A stretch of 64,000 nucleotides of DNA from Piscinibacter gummiphilus (GCF_032681285.1 NZ_CP136336.1:5505001-5569000); one strand, 5' to 3'. Positions 43,572 to 54,485 are shown, numbered from the stretch's first letter. Numbers and translations are program-made. Notes: a model not told the origin generated them from the letters alone.

Positions 43572-44132
43572 CTAGGTCTGCAGCAGCCGCTGCGCCAGCG
43601 ACTTCGCCTCGGCCTCGCGCCGGTGGCGCCGCGCGCGGCGCAGCGAGATCGCGTCGGCATAGGCCTTGAGGGTGCGGATCTCCCCCGCCGTCCAATGACG
43701 CGTGCGCCCCCGTTCGGCGCAGGCCAGGATGGCAGTAGTGGCCCCGTTGGCGCCGATGGTGGCGTAGAGCACCGAGCGCAGGTCCAGCGGCTTCAGGAAA
43801 CTGTCGCGCAGGGCGCCCAGGCGCTCGTCGGCCCAGGCGTCGTCGCTCGCGAACACACCCTGCTGCGTGAGCTCCTGCACGTAGGGCAGGATGTCGGCAT
43901 GGCAGATCGAGTCGGTGGCGATCAGCACCCGCGCCGCCGGCCCGTCGTAGCCGATCTGGTGGCGCATCACCGGGCCCTCCGGCCGCTCGTCCAGCAGCCA
44001 GATGCTCACTTGCGAACACCCCAGCTCCGCCTGCACGTGGCGACACACCAGCTCCGAGGACTGTTCGAGGTTGTAGGTGCGGTTGTCGAGGCCCAGCGTG
44101 AGCTGGTCCAGCAAGGCTTGGAATCTTTTCAT
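43572..44132 (-). CDS. GAF domain-containing protein
   Basis: A 186-residue cytoplasmic protein with a single GAF domain (about residues 18-165), including GCSQVSIWLLDERPEG, DILPYVQELT and LYATIGANGATTAILAC. The C-terminal helix is strongly basic (RRARRHRREAEAK), perhaps a nucleic-acid or membrane contact. No output domain such as GGDEF or kinase is attached, so it may sense a small molecule or redox state and act through a partner. The ATG at 44132 is used; it lies 131 bp from the divergent secreted-protein gene. Confidence 0.8.
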   Translation of the reverse strand: MKRFQALLDQLTLGLDNRTYNLEQSSELVCRHVQAELGCSQVSIWLLDERPEGPVMRHQIGYDGPAARVLIATDSICHADILPYVQELTQQGVFASDDAWADERLGALRDSFLKPLDLRSVLYATIGANGATTAILACAERGRTRHWTAGEIRTLKAYADAISLRRARRHRREAEAKSLAQRLLQT

Positions 44133-44263
44133 GGCCAGTCGGCAAGTCGGTTCAAAGGGTAGCCGGTGCGTAGAACAGATCAAGCCGTCGAGCCCCTGAA
44201 AAGTCGTGCTTAGTCCGCACTCTTCGAAGCTTGACCGCGCGTGCAGCCCGCTCCAATGGCGGC

Positions 44264-44959
44264 ATGTGGAAGTCCGCCCTGCTCGCCTGCGCCCTGCTGG
44301 CCTCGCTCCCGGCCCGTGCCGACGGGGGTCTCACCGCCCTTGAACGCCGCTGGCTGCAGCTGGCCTGGCCGGTCGTCGTCTACGCGCGCGAGCAAGGTCT
44401 GCCGCTCGACATCGTGGTGCAGCCGCAGCCCGCAGCGGGTGAAGCGCCGCTTGCGATGGCGTATGTCAACGAGCGCTGCAAGCTCGTGCTCACGATGCGC
44501 GGCAACCCCGAGGCCGAGCGCACGCTGAGCGAGATTCCCGCCCCCTTGCTGGTGCCGGTGGTCGAGGCCATGGCCGCGCACGAACTCGGCCACTGCTGGC
44601 GTTATGTGCGCGGCGCCTGGCACACCGTGCCCGCCGGCTTCAGCGCCACGCGCGAAATCGAAGACGTTGCCCTGCAGGCGCAATGGCAGTCGATGCAGCA
44701 GACGCGCCGCGAGGAAGGCTATGCCGACCTCGTGGGCCTGGCCTGGACGCAGCGCCAGCACCCGCAGCACTACGCCGCCGTGCACGCATGGCTCGTCGCC
44801 TTTCGCGACGACGGCGCCCCGCCAGGCAACCACCACGACACGCTCGCCTGGGTCACGCTCGTGCGCGACCCGCTGCGCTTCGCGTCGTCCGCCACGCCGT
44901 TCGAGGCCGCGTGGCCGCTCTGGCAGGCGGGGCTGGCGTCGGCAGGGCTGTCCAAGTAG
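44264..44959 (+). CDS. Secreted HExxH-motif protein, putative zinc metallopeptidase
   Basis: A 231-residue protein not of a family I can name. Residues 1-19 form a signal peptide ending in ALPARA-like sequence (LPARA/DG). The helix AAHELGHCW gives HExxH at H106-H110, and the downstream REEGYADLVGLAW (about 149-161) supplies an Asp/Glu that could be the third zinc ligand, as in gluzincins. Only three cysteines are present. The ATG at 44264 is chosen because it gives the signal peptide; an in-frame ATG at 44231 would mask it. Substrate and partner are unknown. Confidence 0.7.
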   Translation: MWKSALLACALLASLPARADGGLTALERRWLQLAWPVVVYAREQGLPLDIVVQPQPAAGEAPLAMAYVNERCKLVLTMRGNPEAERTLSEIPAPLLVPVVEAMAAHELGHCWRYVRGAWHTVPAGFSATREIEDVALQAQWQSMQQTRREEGYADLVGLAWTQRQHPQHYAAVHAWLVAFRDDGAPPGNHHDTLAWVTLVRDPLRFASSATPFEAAWPLWQAGLASAGLSK

Positions 44960-45061
44960 GCAATCGCCGACAGTCCCTTGCGCCGCCGTCCGGGTGACGC
45001 GCCGCGCCCACGTGGGGACCATGCATCGGAAACGGCCCGCCGGGCCGGCAAGGAGCATGTC

Positions 45062-45553
45062 ATGGACAGCAAGTCCCACCCCGAGACCCTGGGCGTCTTC
45101 GCGCCCGTCGGCCACGTGATCGTCTCGTTCCCCACCCAGCAGGACATGGAGGCAGCGGCCGACGCGCTGCGGCAAGCCGGCTTCGCCGACGAGCACCTCA
45201 CCCGCTACACCTCCGACCAGATGCGCGAGCAGGTCGATCGCGACCTGGCCAAGGCGAGCCCCCTCGCCAACCTGGGCCAGGAGATCAACCTCGCCCGCGC
45301 CCATGGCGAGCTGGCCGACCAGGGCTACAGCTTCCTGGTCGTGAAGGCGAAGGAAGAGGCGGAATGGACACGGGTCGGCGACATCGCCCGCCGCTTCCAC
45401 GCCGAGCGGGCGCAGCGTTATGGCAACTTCATCATCGAAGAGCTGATCGAGCCGAGTGGCGACGAACAGCAAACCTTCGAGTCGCCCGACCGCGGGCTCG
45501 ACGCGCAGACCCGCTCCGGCGAAGAGAAGGACCACGCGCCCCATCGCCGGTGA
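45062..45553 (+). CDS. Hypothetical protein with ferredoxin-like stress-protein features
   Basis: A 163-residue soluble protein of unknown function. The N-terminal GHVIVSFPTQQDMEAAADALRQAGF (in two parts, about residues 17-41) resembles the first strand and helix of ferredoxin-like stress proteins that compare small differences between neighbouring strands. A second half (about 80-140) has GYSFLVVKAKEE followed by a helix rich in Arg and Glu, and the tail (about 140-163) is polar and probably disordered. AAGGAG at 45049 supports ATG 45062. It lies 46 bp upstream of eutB on the same strand, perhaps cotranscribed. Confidence 0.65.
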   Translation: MDSKSHPETLGVFAPVGHVIVSFPTQQDMEAAADALRQAGFADEHLTRYTSDQMREQVDRDLAKASPLANLGQEINLARAHGELADQGYSFLVVKAKEEAEWTRVGDIARRFHAERAQRYGNFIIEELIEPSGDEQQTFESPDRGLDAQTRSGEEKDHAPHRR

Positions 45554-45599
45554 GGGCGCGCCGCTGGCGCATTCACACGCGATGGCGTAGGGTGCCGCC

Positions 45600-46997
45600 A
45601 TGCCCTACCGCCACCGCATCGGCCCGCAGACCTGGCAGTTCGCCGACCTGAAGACGGTGATGGCCAAGGCCACGCCCGAACGTTCGGGTGACCGGCTGGC
45701 CGGCATCGCGGCCGAGAGTGCCGCCGAACGCATGGCCGCGCGCATGTGCCTGGCCGAGCTGCCGCTGTCGCGCTTTCTCGACGAGGCGCTGATCCCCTAC
45801 GAAGACGACGAGGTCACGCGCCTCATCGTCGACACGCACGACCGCACCGCGTTGGCGCCGGTGTCGCACCTCACCGTGGGCGGTTTCCGTGACTGGCTGC
45901 TGAGTGACGAGGCCGACAGCGCCACCTTGTCGCGCCTGCACGCCGGCCTCACGCCCGAGATGGTGGCCGCGGTGAGCAAGCTGATGCGGCAGCAGGACCT
46001 GATCCTCGTCGCGCGCAAGTGCCGCGTGGTCACGCGTTTTCGCAACACCATCGGCCTGCCCGGCCACCTGTCGGTGCGGCTGCAGCCCAACCACCCGACC
46101 GACGACCCGCGCGGCATCGCCGTCTCCACGCTCGACGGGCTGCTCTACGGCGCCGGCGATGCGGTGATCGGCATCAACCCCGCCGGCGACAACGTGCCGG
46201 CCATCGTCTCGCTGCTGCAGCGGCTCGACGAGCTGATCGCGCGCTTCCAGATCCCCACCCAGTCCTGCGTGCTCACGCACGTCACCAACACCTTGCAGGC
46301 CATCGAACAGGGCGCGCCGGTCGACCTCGTCTTCCAGTCGATTGCCGGCACGCAGCAGGCCAATGCCTCGTTCGGCATCGACCTCGCGCTGCTGAAGGAA
46401 GCGCGCGAGGCCGCGCTGTCGCTCAAGCGCGCCACGGTCGGCGATCCCACGAGCGCCAACGTCATGTACTTCGAAACTGGCCAGGGCTCGGCCCTCTCGG
46501 CCGGCGCGCACCACGGCGTTGATCAGCAGACCTGCGAAGCGCGCGCCTATGCGGTGGCCCGTGCGTTCTCGCCGCTGCTCGTCAACACCGTCGTCGGCTT
46601 CATCGGGCCCGAGTACCTCCACAACGGCAAGCAGATCATCCGCGCCGGGCTCGAAGACCACTTCTGCGGCAAGCTGCTCGGGCTGCCGCTCGGCTGCGAC
46701 GTCTGCTACACCAACCATGCCGAAGCCGACAGCGACGACATGGACACGCTGATGACCCTGCTCGCCAACGCCGGCTTGAGCTTCCTGATGGGCGTGCCCG
46801 GCGCCGACGACGTGATGCTCAACTACCAGAGCACCTCCTTCCACGATGCGCTCTACCTGCGCGAGCTGCTGGGCCTGAAGCGTGCGCCAGAGTTCGAGGC
46901 CTGGCTGCAGCGCATGGGCATCACCGATGGCGAGGGCCGTGTGCGTGCGGTGCCAGCCAGCCATGCGCTCATCGAGCAGATCGGGCGCTCGCCATGA
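45600..46997 (+). CDS. eutB: Ethanolamine ammonia-lyase large subunit
   Basis: A 465-residue large subunit of the adenosylcobalamin-dependent ethanolamine ammonia-lyase, which converts ethanolamine to acetaldehyde and ammonia. The TIM-barrel signature runs through KLMRQQDLILVARKCRVVTRFRNTIGLPG (in two parts, about residues 125-155), GAGDAVIGINPAGDN, FETGQGSALSAGAHHG and GLPLGCDVCYTNHAEADSDD. Length matches the family. It starts at ATG 45600 and overlaps eutC by ATGA. No microcompartment genes or regulator are near, the short form seen in aerobic bacteria. Confidence 0.97.
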   Translation: MPYRHRIGPQTWQFADLKTVMAKATPERSGDRLAGIAAESAAERMAARMCLAELPLSRFLDEALIPYEDDEVTRLIVDTHDRTALAPVSHLTVGGFRDWLLSDEADSATLSRLHAGLTPEMVAAVSKLMRQQDLILVARKCRVVTRFRNTIGLPGHLSVRLQPNHPTDDPRGIAVSTLDGLLYGAGDAVIGINPAGDNVPAIVSLLQRLDELIARFQIPTQSCVLTHVTNTLQAIEQGAPVDLVFQSIAGTQQANASFGIDLALLKEAREAALSLKRATVGDPTSANVMYFETGQGSALSAGAHHGVDQQTCEARAYAVARAFSPLLVNTVVGFIGPEYLHNGKQIIRAGLEDHFCGKLLGLPLGCDVCYTNHAEADSDDMDTLMTLLANAGLSFLMGVPGADDVMLNYQSTSFHDALYLRELLGLKRAPEFEAWLQRMGITDGEGRVRAVPASHALIEQIGRSP

Positions 46998-47776
46998 GCC
47001 GCGACCCGGTCACGCTCGATCCCTGGCAGGCGCTGCGCGCCCACACCCCGGCGCGTGTCGCGCTCGGCCGTTCCGGCGTGAGTGTGCCCACGCAGGAGCT
47101 GCTGCGCTTCGGCGCGGCGCATGCGATGGCACGCGATGCGGTGCACCTGCCGCTGGACGTGGCAACCCTGGGTGCGCAACTCGAAGCCGACGGCTGGCCC
47201 ACCTTGTGCGTGCACAGCGCCGCCCCCGACCGCGCGACCTACCTGCTCCGGCCCGACCTCGGGCGCCGCTTGAGCGACGCCTCTGCCGAGGTGCTGGCGC
47301 AGCACACCCCACCCGGCGGCTGCGACCTGCTGCTGGTCGTGGGCGATGGCCTGTCGTCACTGGCCGTCACCCGCCACGCCGCGCCCCTGCTCGCGGCGCT
47401 GCGCCGCCTGGCACCCACCGAGTGGCGCATCGGCACCGTGGTGATGGCCGAGCAGGCCCGCGTGGCCCTCGGCGACCCGATCGGCGAGCAACTCGGCGCC
47501 CGCCTCGTCGCGGTGCTGATCGGCGAGCGACCCGGTCTCAGCTCGCCCGACAGCCTGGGCGTCTACCTCACCCATGCGCCACGCCGGGGCCGCACCGATG
47601 CGGAACGCAACTGTCTGTCCAACATCCGGCCGGAAGGCCTGGGCTACGAGGCCGCCGCCCACAAGCTCGTGTGGCTGTGCAGCCAGGCCTTGCAGCGCGG
47701 GCTCACCGGCATCGGCCTGAAGGACGAGAGCGGCGCACTGCCACCACCCGGGCAAGGCCCCACGCTCGGCCGATGA
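46994..47776 (+). CDS. eutC: Ethanolamine ammonia-lyase small subunit
   Basis: A 260-residue small subunit that pairs with EutB to hold the cobalamin. Family features: DPWQALRAHTPARVALGRSGVSVPT (in two parts, about residues 9-33), DLLLVVGDGLSSLAV (about 112-126), ERPGLSSPDSLGVYLTHAPRRGRTDAERNCLSNIRPEGL (in parts, about 178-216) and the GIGLKDES end. It is translationally coupled to eutB by an ATGA overlap. No aldehyde dehydrogenase or ethanolamine permease lies nearby, so acetaldehyde is handled elsewhere. Confidence 0.97.
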   Translation: MSRDPVTLDPWQALRAHTPARVALGRSGVSVPTQELLRFGAAHAMARDAVHLPLDVATLGAQLEADGWPTLCVHSAAPDRATYLLRPDLGRRLSDASAEVLAQHTPPGGCDLLLVVGDGLSSLAVTRHAAPLLAALRRLAPTEWRIGTVVMAEQARVALGDPIGEQLGARLVAVLIGERPGLSSPDSLGVYLTHAPRRGRTDAERNCLSNIRPEGLGYEAAAHKLVWLCSQALQRGLTGIGLKDESGALPPPGQGPTLGR

Positions 47777-47856
47777 CGTAGGAGCGGTCCGACCCCAAAC
47801 TGCGTCGCGCGCTCGCAGTCACCGCCAAGTGATGGGCGTAGCCTTCATCTCACGGT

Positions 47857-47881
47857 GAAGCACAGACGAGACATGTGCTTC
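47857..47881 (+). promoter_or_regulatory. Hairpin in the csbD leader, with an alternative upstream pairing
   Basis: GAAGCACA (47857-47864) pairs perfectly with TGTGCTTC (47874-47881). The left arm TGAAG can instead pair with CTTCA just upstream (about 47843-47847). It lies 31 bp before the csbD start, in a leader with no other gene. A regulatory role is inferred from structure only. Confidence 0.35.
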
Positions 47882-47911
47882 GTATGGCAACCCACCGATG
47901 AAGGAGTTCAC

Positions 47912-48097
47912 ATGAACAAGGACCAAGTGAAGGGCGCCGTGAAGGACGCCGCAGGCAAGGTGCAACGCAAGACCGGTGAAGCGATCGGCAGCCCCAAGCA
48001 CGAAGCGCGGGGTGCGGCCAAGCAGGTCGAAGGCAAGGCCCAGAAGGCGCTCGGCAATGCGCGCGAGGCTGTGAAGGGTTCGCGCGACCGCGTCTGA
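47912..48097 (+). CDS. CsbD family stress-response protein
   Basis: A 61-residue CsbD-like protein. These small, very soluble proteins (rich in Lys, Ala and Glu) rise under general stress in many bacteria, with unknown mechanism. The sequence has MNKDQVKGAVKDAAGKVQ at the start and EARGAAKQVEGKAQKALG in the middle, both typical, and it has no hydrophobic segment. AAGGAG precedes ATG 47912. A terminator follows directly after the gene, which is thus monocistronic. Confidence 0.9.
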   Translation: MNKDQVKGAVKDAAGKVQRKTGEAIGSPKHEARGAAKQVEGKAQKALGNAREAVKGSRDRV

Positions 48098-48116
48098 GCG
48101 ATCACCGCACCATGAC

Positions 48117-48140
48117 AAAGGCCCCTCGCGGGGCCTTTTT
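48117..48140 (+). terminator. Rho-independent terminator after csbD, shared with gyrB
   Basis: AAAGGCCCC pairs with GGGGCCTTT over a 4-5 base loop, followed by T. It can terminate rightward csbD and, by symmetry, leftward gyrB transcription. Confidence 0.85.
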
Positions 48141-48160
48141 CGTTGGAGGGCGTGCGCCCG

Positions 48161-50713
<2,553 letters not shown>

Positions 50714-50780
50714 TTAGAAACGGTGAAGCGGGCCTGAGCCCGCTTGTGGGTGGCGACGGCCGCAGGGCCGCAACGGCGGA

Positions 50781-51887
50781 TCAGATCCTCATCGGCATCA
50801 CGACGTACTTGAAGCCCGCCTGCTCGGGCACGGTGATCAGCACGCTGGAGTTGGTGTCCTGCAGCTCGAGCTTGACCATGTCGACGCTCATGTTGGCCAG
50901 CACGTCCATCAGGTAGGTCACGTTGAAGCCGATCTCGATGGCGTCGCCACCGTAGTCGATCTCGAGCTCTTCCTTGGCTTCTTCCTGTTCGGCGTTGCTC
51001 GACGCGATACGCAGGCTGCCGGGCTCGAGGTTGACGCGCACCCCCTTGAACTTCTCGCTCGTCAGGATGGCAGCACGCTGCAGGCTCGCCAGCAGCGGTG
51101 CGCGGCCGAGGGTCACGCTGTTCTTGTGGTTCTTCGGGATCACGCGGTTGTAGTCGGGGAACTTGCCCTCGACCAGCTTGGTGACGAACTCCATGCCGCT
51201 GAAGCTGAACTTGGCCTGGTTGCCGGCGAAGCGCATCTCGATGGGCGTGTCTTCGTCTTTCAGGAGGCGCTGCAGCTCGAGCACGGTCTTGCGCGGGAGG
51301 ATCACCTCCTGCTTCGGGATCTCGACGTCGAGGTTGGCCTGCGCGAGCGCCAGTCGGTGGCCGTCGGTGGCCACGAGCGTGAGGCTCTTGCCTTCGGCGA
51401 CGAAGAGGATGCCGTTCAGGTAGTAGCGGATGTCGTGCACCGCCATGGCGAAGTGCACCTGGTTGATCAGGGTCTTCAGCGTCTTCTGCGGCACGCTGAA
51501 CATCGGGCCGAAGTCGGCGGCTTCCTGCACCAGCGGGAAGTCGTCGGCCGGCAATGTCTGCAGCGTGAAGCGGCTCTTGCCGCCTTGCAGCGTGAGCTTG
51601 TTCTGGTTGGCACTCAGGGTCACGTTCTGGTCGCTCGGCAGCGAACGCAGGATGTCGATCAGCTTGCGTGCACCGACCGTGGTGCTGAAGTTGCCGGCAT
51701 CGCCATCGAACTCGGCCAGGGTGCGCACCTGGATCTCGAGGTCGCTGGTGGTGAACTCGATCGACCCCCCGGTCTTGCGGATCAGCACGTTGGCCAGGAT
51801 CGGCAGCGTGTGCCGACGCTCGACGATGCCCGAGACGGCTTGCAGCGCACTCAATACTTTTTCTTGTGCTGTCTTCAAGACAATCAT
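50781..51887 (-). CDS. dnaN: DNA polymerase III subunit beta (sliding clamp)
   Basis: A 368-residue clamp protein that encircles DNA and tethers polymerase III. The sequence begins MIVLKTAQEKVLSALQAVSG and ends with the conserved YVVMPMRI, the typical clamp C-terminus next to the protein-binding pocket. Three similar domains of about 120 residues each fill the chain. Length matches. It lies in the standard dnaA-dnaN-gyrB order, 233 bp from dnaA, and that gap holds a candidate replication origin. Confidence 0.98.
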   Translation of the reverse strand: MIVLKTAQEKVLSALQAVSGIVERRHTLPILANVLIRKTGGSIEFTTSDLEIQVRTLAEFDGDAGNFSTTVGARKLIDILRSLPSDQNVTLSANQNKLTLQGGKSRFTLQTLPADDFPLVQEAADFGPMFSVPQKTLKTLINQVHFAMAVHDIRYYLNGILFVAEGKSLTLVATDGHRLALAQANLDVEIPKQEVILPRKTVLELQRLLKDEDTPIEMRFAGNQAKFSFSGMEFVTKLVEGKFPDYNRVIPKNHKNSVTLGRAPLLASLQRAAILTSEKFKGVRVNLEPGSLRIASSNAEQEEAKEELEIDYGGDAIEIGFNVTYLMDVLANMSVDMVKLELQDTNSSVLITVPEQAGFKYVVMPMRI

Positions 51888-52120
51888 GTGAACCTCTTAA
51901 TTTAGTCGTCTTAGTAGAGGAAGACGTTTTCTGTGGAGAACGCCATTTTCCCCTTTTCCATCAACCGCTTATCTTGCCGCGAACCCTGTGTGCCGATGGG
52001 CTGGCATGGCGGGACGGATCGACAACAACTTTCGGCTTTCATCGAAGGCTGTGGACAGCTCCCGAGTTGTCATGGACTTGTCCCCAGGGTTGTGAGTTGA
52101 CATGCGAACAGCGCTCAGGC
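51888..52120. other. dnaA-dnaN intergenic region, candidate part of oriC
   Basis: A 233-bp gap with lower GC than its neighbours (notably about 51893-51965). It holds one near-perfect DnaA box (TGTGGAGAA, 51932-51940, one mismatch to TGTGGATAA) and weaker copies at 52050-52058 (TGTGGACAG, two mismatches) and about 52080-52088. An AT-rich stretch beside the first box would suit unwinding. Boxes are few, so I cannot say whether this or the dnaA-rpmH gap is the functional origin. Confidence 0.45.
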
Positions 52121-53539
52121 TCAGCCTTTCAGGGTCTGTTCCAGCACATGCAGCTGCTGATTGAGCTCGGTGTTCTTCTGGCGTTCGGCAGCGATCTTGC
52201 GCACCGCATGCAGCACCGTGGTGTGGTCGCGGCCGCCGAAGAGCTCGCCGATCTCGGGCAGGCTCTTCTGCGTCATTTCCTTGGCGATGTACATGGCGAT
52301 CTGACGCGGCCGGGCGATGCTCGCCGGGCGCTTCTTGCTGTACATGTCGGCGACCTTGATCTTGTAGAAGTCGGCCACGGTCTTCTGGATGTTCTCGACG
52401 CCGATCTGCCGGTTCTGGATCGACAGCAGGTCCTTCAGCGCCTCGCGCGCCAGCTGGATGTTGATGTCCTTCTGCGAGAAACGTGAATAGGCCAGGATCT
52501 TGCGCAGCGCACCTTCCAGCTCGCGCACGTTGGCGCGCACGTTCTTCGCGACGAAGAAGGCCACGTCTTCGGGCATCGGCGTGCCTTCGAGGTCGGCCTT
52601 ACGCATCAGGATGGCCACACGCATTTCCAGCTCGGGCGGCTCGATGGCGACCGTCAGGCCGGCGTCGAAGCGGGAGGTGAGGCGCTCGTCGATGTCCACC
52701 AGTCCCTTGGGATAGGTGTCGCTGGTCATGATGATGTGGGCGCGCTTGGCCAGGAGCGCCTCGAAGGCGTTGAAGAACTCCTCCTGCGTGCGCTCCTTGC
52801 CGGCGAAGAACTGCACGTCGTCGATCAGCAGCAGGTCGAGCGAGTGGTACTTGGCCTTCAGCTCGTCGAAGGTCTTGCGCTGGTAGTTCTTCACCACGTC
52901 GGTGATGAACTGCTCCGCGTGCAGGTAGAGCACGCGCGCATCGGCCCGGTCGGCCAGCAGGGCATTGCCGACCGCGTGCACCAGGTGGGTCTTGCCCAGG
53001 CCGACCCCACCGTAGATGAAAAGCGGGTTGTACATCTGGCCCGGGGCGCCGGCCACATGCAGCGCGGCGGTGCGGGCCATCTGGTTGGCGCGGCCCGGCA
53101 CCAGCGTGTCGAAGGTCAGGGCCGGGTTGAGGCGGTGGCGCGGCAGGTGGGCGCTGGTGGGGCTTTCGGAAGCGGGGCGTGTCGGGTGAGGCGCCTCGTT
53201 GGGGGCTGGTGTCTGGCGCAACGCCTGGGCGAAGGCGCGTGGGCCCGCTGCGCGCACGGCGGTGCCTGCAGCCTGCGGCTCCCGGGCGGCCAGCGTGAGG
53301 TCGAGGCGCACCGGCTTGCCGGCCAGTTCGCTCAGCACGGCCTCGATGCGGCCGGCATATTGGTTGCGGATCCAGTCGAGCTTGAAACGGTTGGGTACCT
53401 GCACGCTGGCCACCGCCATGTCACCACCCTCGTCGGTGACGTCGGCGGCCGGCAGCGGCCGGATCCAGGTGTTGAATTGTTGTTCGGGCAACTCCGCCGC
53501 GAGTCGTTCGCAGCCACGTTGCCAGAGGTCAGCGCTCAT
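52121..53539 (-). CDS. dnaA: Chromosomal replication initiator protein DnaA
   Basis: A 472-residue initiator AAA+ ATPase that binds DnaA boxes and melts the origin. Domain I (about residues 1-85) has [22 protein letters not shown], and an Ala/Pro-rich linker (about 86-135) follows. The ATPase domain shows Walker [10 protein letters not shown] (177-185) and Walker [11 protein letters not shown], and the C-terminal helix-turn-helix has the signature [16 protein letters not shown] (two parts). ATG 53539 is the start. Its promoter, 60-90 bp upstream, overlaps a consensus DnaA box, suggesting autoregulation. Confidence 0.98.
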   Translation of the reverse strand: MSADLWQRGCERLAAELPEQQFNTWIRPLPAADVTDEGGDMAVASVQVPNRFKLDWIRNQYAGRIEAVLSELAGKPVRLDLTLAAREPQAAGTAVRAAGPRAFAQALRQTPAPNEAPHPTRPASESPTSAHLPRHRLNPALTFDTLVPGRANQMARTAALHVAGAPGQMYNPLFIYGGVGLGKTHLVHAVGNALLADRADARVLYLHAEQFITDVVKNYQRKTFDELKAKYHSLDLLLIDDVQFFAGKERTQEEFFNAFEALLAKRAHIIMTSDTYPKGLVDIDERLTSRFDAGLTVAIEPPELEMRVAILMRKADLEGTPMPEDVAFFVAKNVRANVRELEGALRKILAYSRFSQKDINIQLAREALKDLLSIQNRQIGVENIQKTVADFYKIKVADMYSKKRPASIARPRQIAMYIAKEMTQKSLPEIGELFGGRDHTTVLHAVRKIAAERQKNTELNQQLHVLEQTLKG

Positions 53540-53600
53540 TTGTGGAAAAGTCTTTTTGGGAGCGGCGGGATTCTACGTGCCCCTGGTTGCGGGAGACGCG

Positions 53601-53629
53601 GTTATCCACAGTTTCGAGACGATGGTCAA
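53601..53629 (-). promoter_or_regulatory. dnaA promoter overlapped by a consensus DnaA box
   Basis: On the minus strand, TTGACC (53624-53629) and GATAAC (53601-53606) are spaced 17 bp. The box TGTGGATAA (complement of 53602-53610) covers the -10, a standard arrangement for DnaA repressing its own gene. Confidence 0.6.
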
Positions 53630-53674
53630 TCCCTTCACGAAAGCGCTGGCAGGCGCATGTTGCCGTGCAAGTCT

Positions 53675-53703
53675 TTGACTTCAAAAGGCCTTTTTGGTGT
53701 AAT
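53675..53703 (+). promoter_or_regulatory. rpmH operon promoter
   Basis: TTGACT (53675-53680) and TGTAAT (53698-53703) with a 17-bp spacer each match the sigma-70 consensus at five of six bases. This is the best sigma-70 promoter seen in the window and drives rpmH and probably rnpA-yidD-yidC. Confidence 0.75.
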
Positions 53704-53840
53704 AGTGGGTTTCCCGAAGGCTTGGTCGATCGGTCGGCACCGCGGCACAAAGCGGCGCTTGCGAGTGTGACTCGTGAGCGTCTCAGCGCAGGTCTTCATC
53801 TCTACTTCCAGACCTTCATACAGACCAGCAGGATTGCCCC

Positions 53841-53975
53841 ATGAAACGCACCTACCAAGCTTCCAAGACCCGCCGCGCCCGCACCCACGGCTTCCTCGTG
53901 CGCATGAAGACCCGCGGTGGCCGCGCCGTCATCAACGCTCGCCGCGCCAAGGGCCGCAAGCGCCTGGCCGTCTGA
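53841..53975 (+). CDS. rpmH: 50S ribosomal protein L34
   Basis: A 44-residue, strongly basic ribosomal protein of the large subunit. The sequence [20 protein letters not shown] and the later [11 protein letters not shown] are the family hallmarks. The start ATG 53841 has GCAGGA upstream. It is the first rightward gene from the origin, 54 bp before rnpA, and the order rpmH-rnpA-yidD-yidC-mnmE is standard in proteobacteria. Confidence 0.98.
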   Translation: MKRTYQASKTRRARTHGFLVRMKTRGGRAVINARRAKGRKRLAV

Positions 53976-54029
53976 AGACGGCACCCGCGCTGCACACGGC
54001 CGCGCCTTGACCCTGGACACGGCAACGCC

Positions 54030-54485
54030 GTGATCGGTCGCATCGTGCGATCTGCCGACTTCGAACGCGTGCTGGGCACCCCTGCCCACGCACGCAGTTT
54101 GCACTTCGCGATCCACTACCTGCGGTCCGCGCCGAGCACGGCACGAAAACCCGCTTCGGCGGCAGTTGCCAGCAAGTTGTCAACAGGCCAGGCACCGGAA
54201 TTGGGCAAGCCTGTGGATGAATCCCCTTCCGGCTGCTGGTTGGGGGCGGTGGTGCCCAAGCGCCACGCCCGTCGTTCGGTGACCCGCAACCTGCTCAAGC
54301 GCCAGATCCGCGAAGCCGCGGGCGCTCAGGCCAGTCTGCAAGCCGGGCTGTGGGTGGTGCGCCTGCGCTCGCCGTTCGACAAGAACCGTTTCGCGAGCGC
54401 CGCCTCTGATGCCCTGCGCGACGAGGCCGGCCGCGAACTCTCACGTCTGATGGCCGACGCGGTGCGACGCGCGGCCGAGGCGTGA
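54030..54485 (+). CDS. rnpA: Ribonuclease P protein component
   Basis: A 151-residue basic protein that helps the RNase P RNA cut tRNA precursors. The conserved motif is VVPKRHARRSVTRNLLKRQIRE (two parts, about residues 73-95). A 35-40 residue insert (about 33-70) between the first strand pair and that motif makes it longer than the 110-120 residue norm. Start is GTG 54030; no strong ribosome-binding site is visible, and the gene is probably coupled to rpmH. The stop overlaps a possible GTG start for yidD. Confidence 0.93.
   Translation: MIGRIVRSADFERVLGTPAHARSLHFAIHYLRSAPSTARKPASAAVASKLSTGQAPELGKPVDESPSGCWLGAVVPKRHARRSVTRNLLKRQIREAAGAQASLQAGLWVVRLRSPFDKNRFASAASDALRDEAGRELSRLMADAVRRAAEA

Larger units (their letters stand above)
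53540..53840. other. dnaA-rpmH divergent intergenic region
   Basis: A 301-bp gap without a gene. It contains the leftward dnaA promoter, a perfect DnaA box TTATCCACA at 53602-53610, and the rightward rpmH promoter. About 137 bases separate the rpmH promoter from the rpmH start, giving a long leader. This gap, like the dnaA-dnaN gap, could contribute to the replication origin. No further DnaA-box cluster was seen. Confidence 0.5.

Noticed and set aside
53698..53705. TAATAG as the -10 of the rpmH promoter
   Set aside because: With TTGACT it would need a 19-bp spacer; TGTAAT at 17 bp is a better fit.
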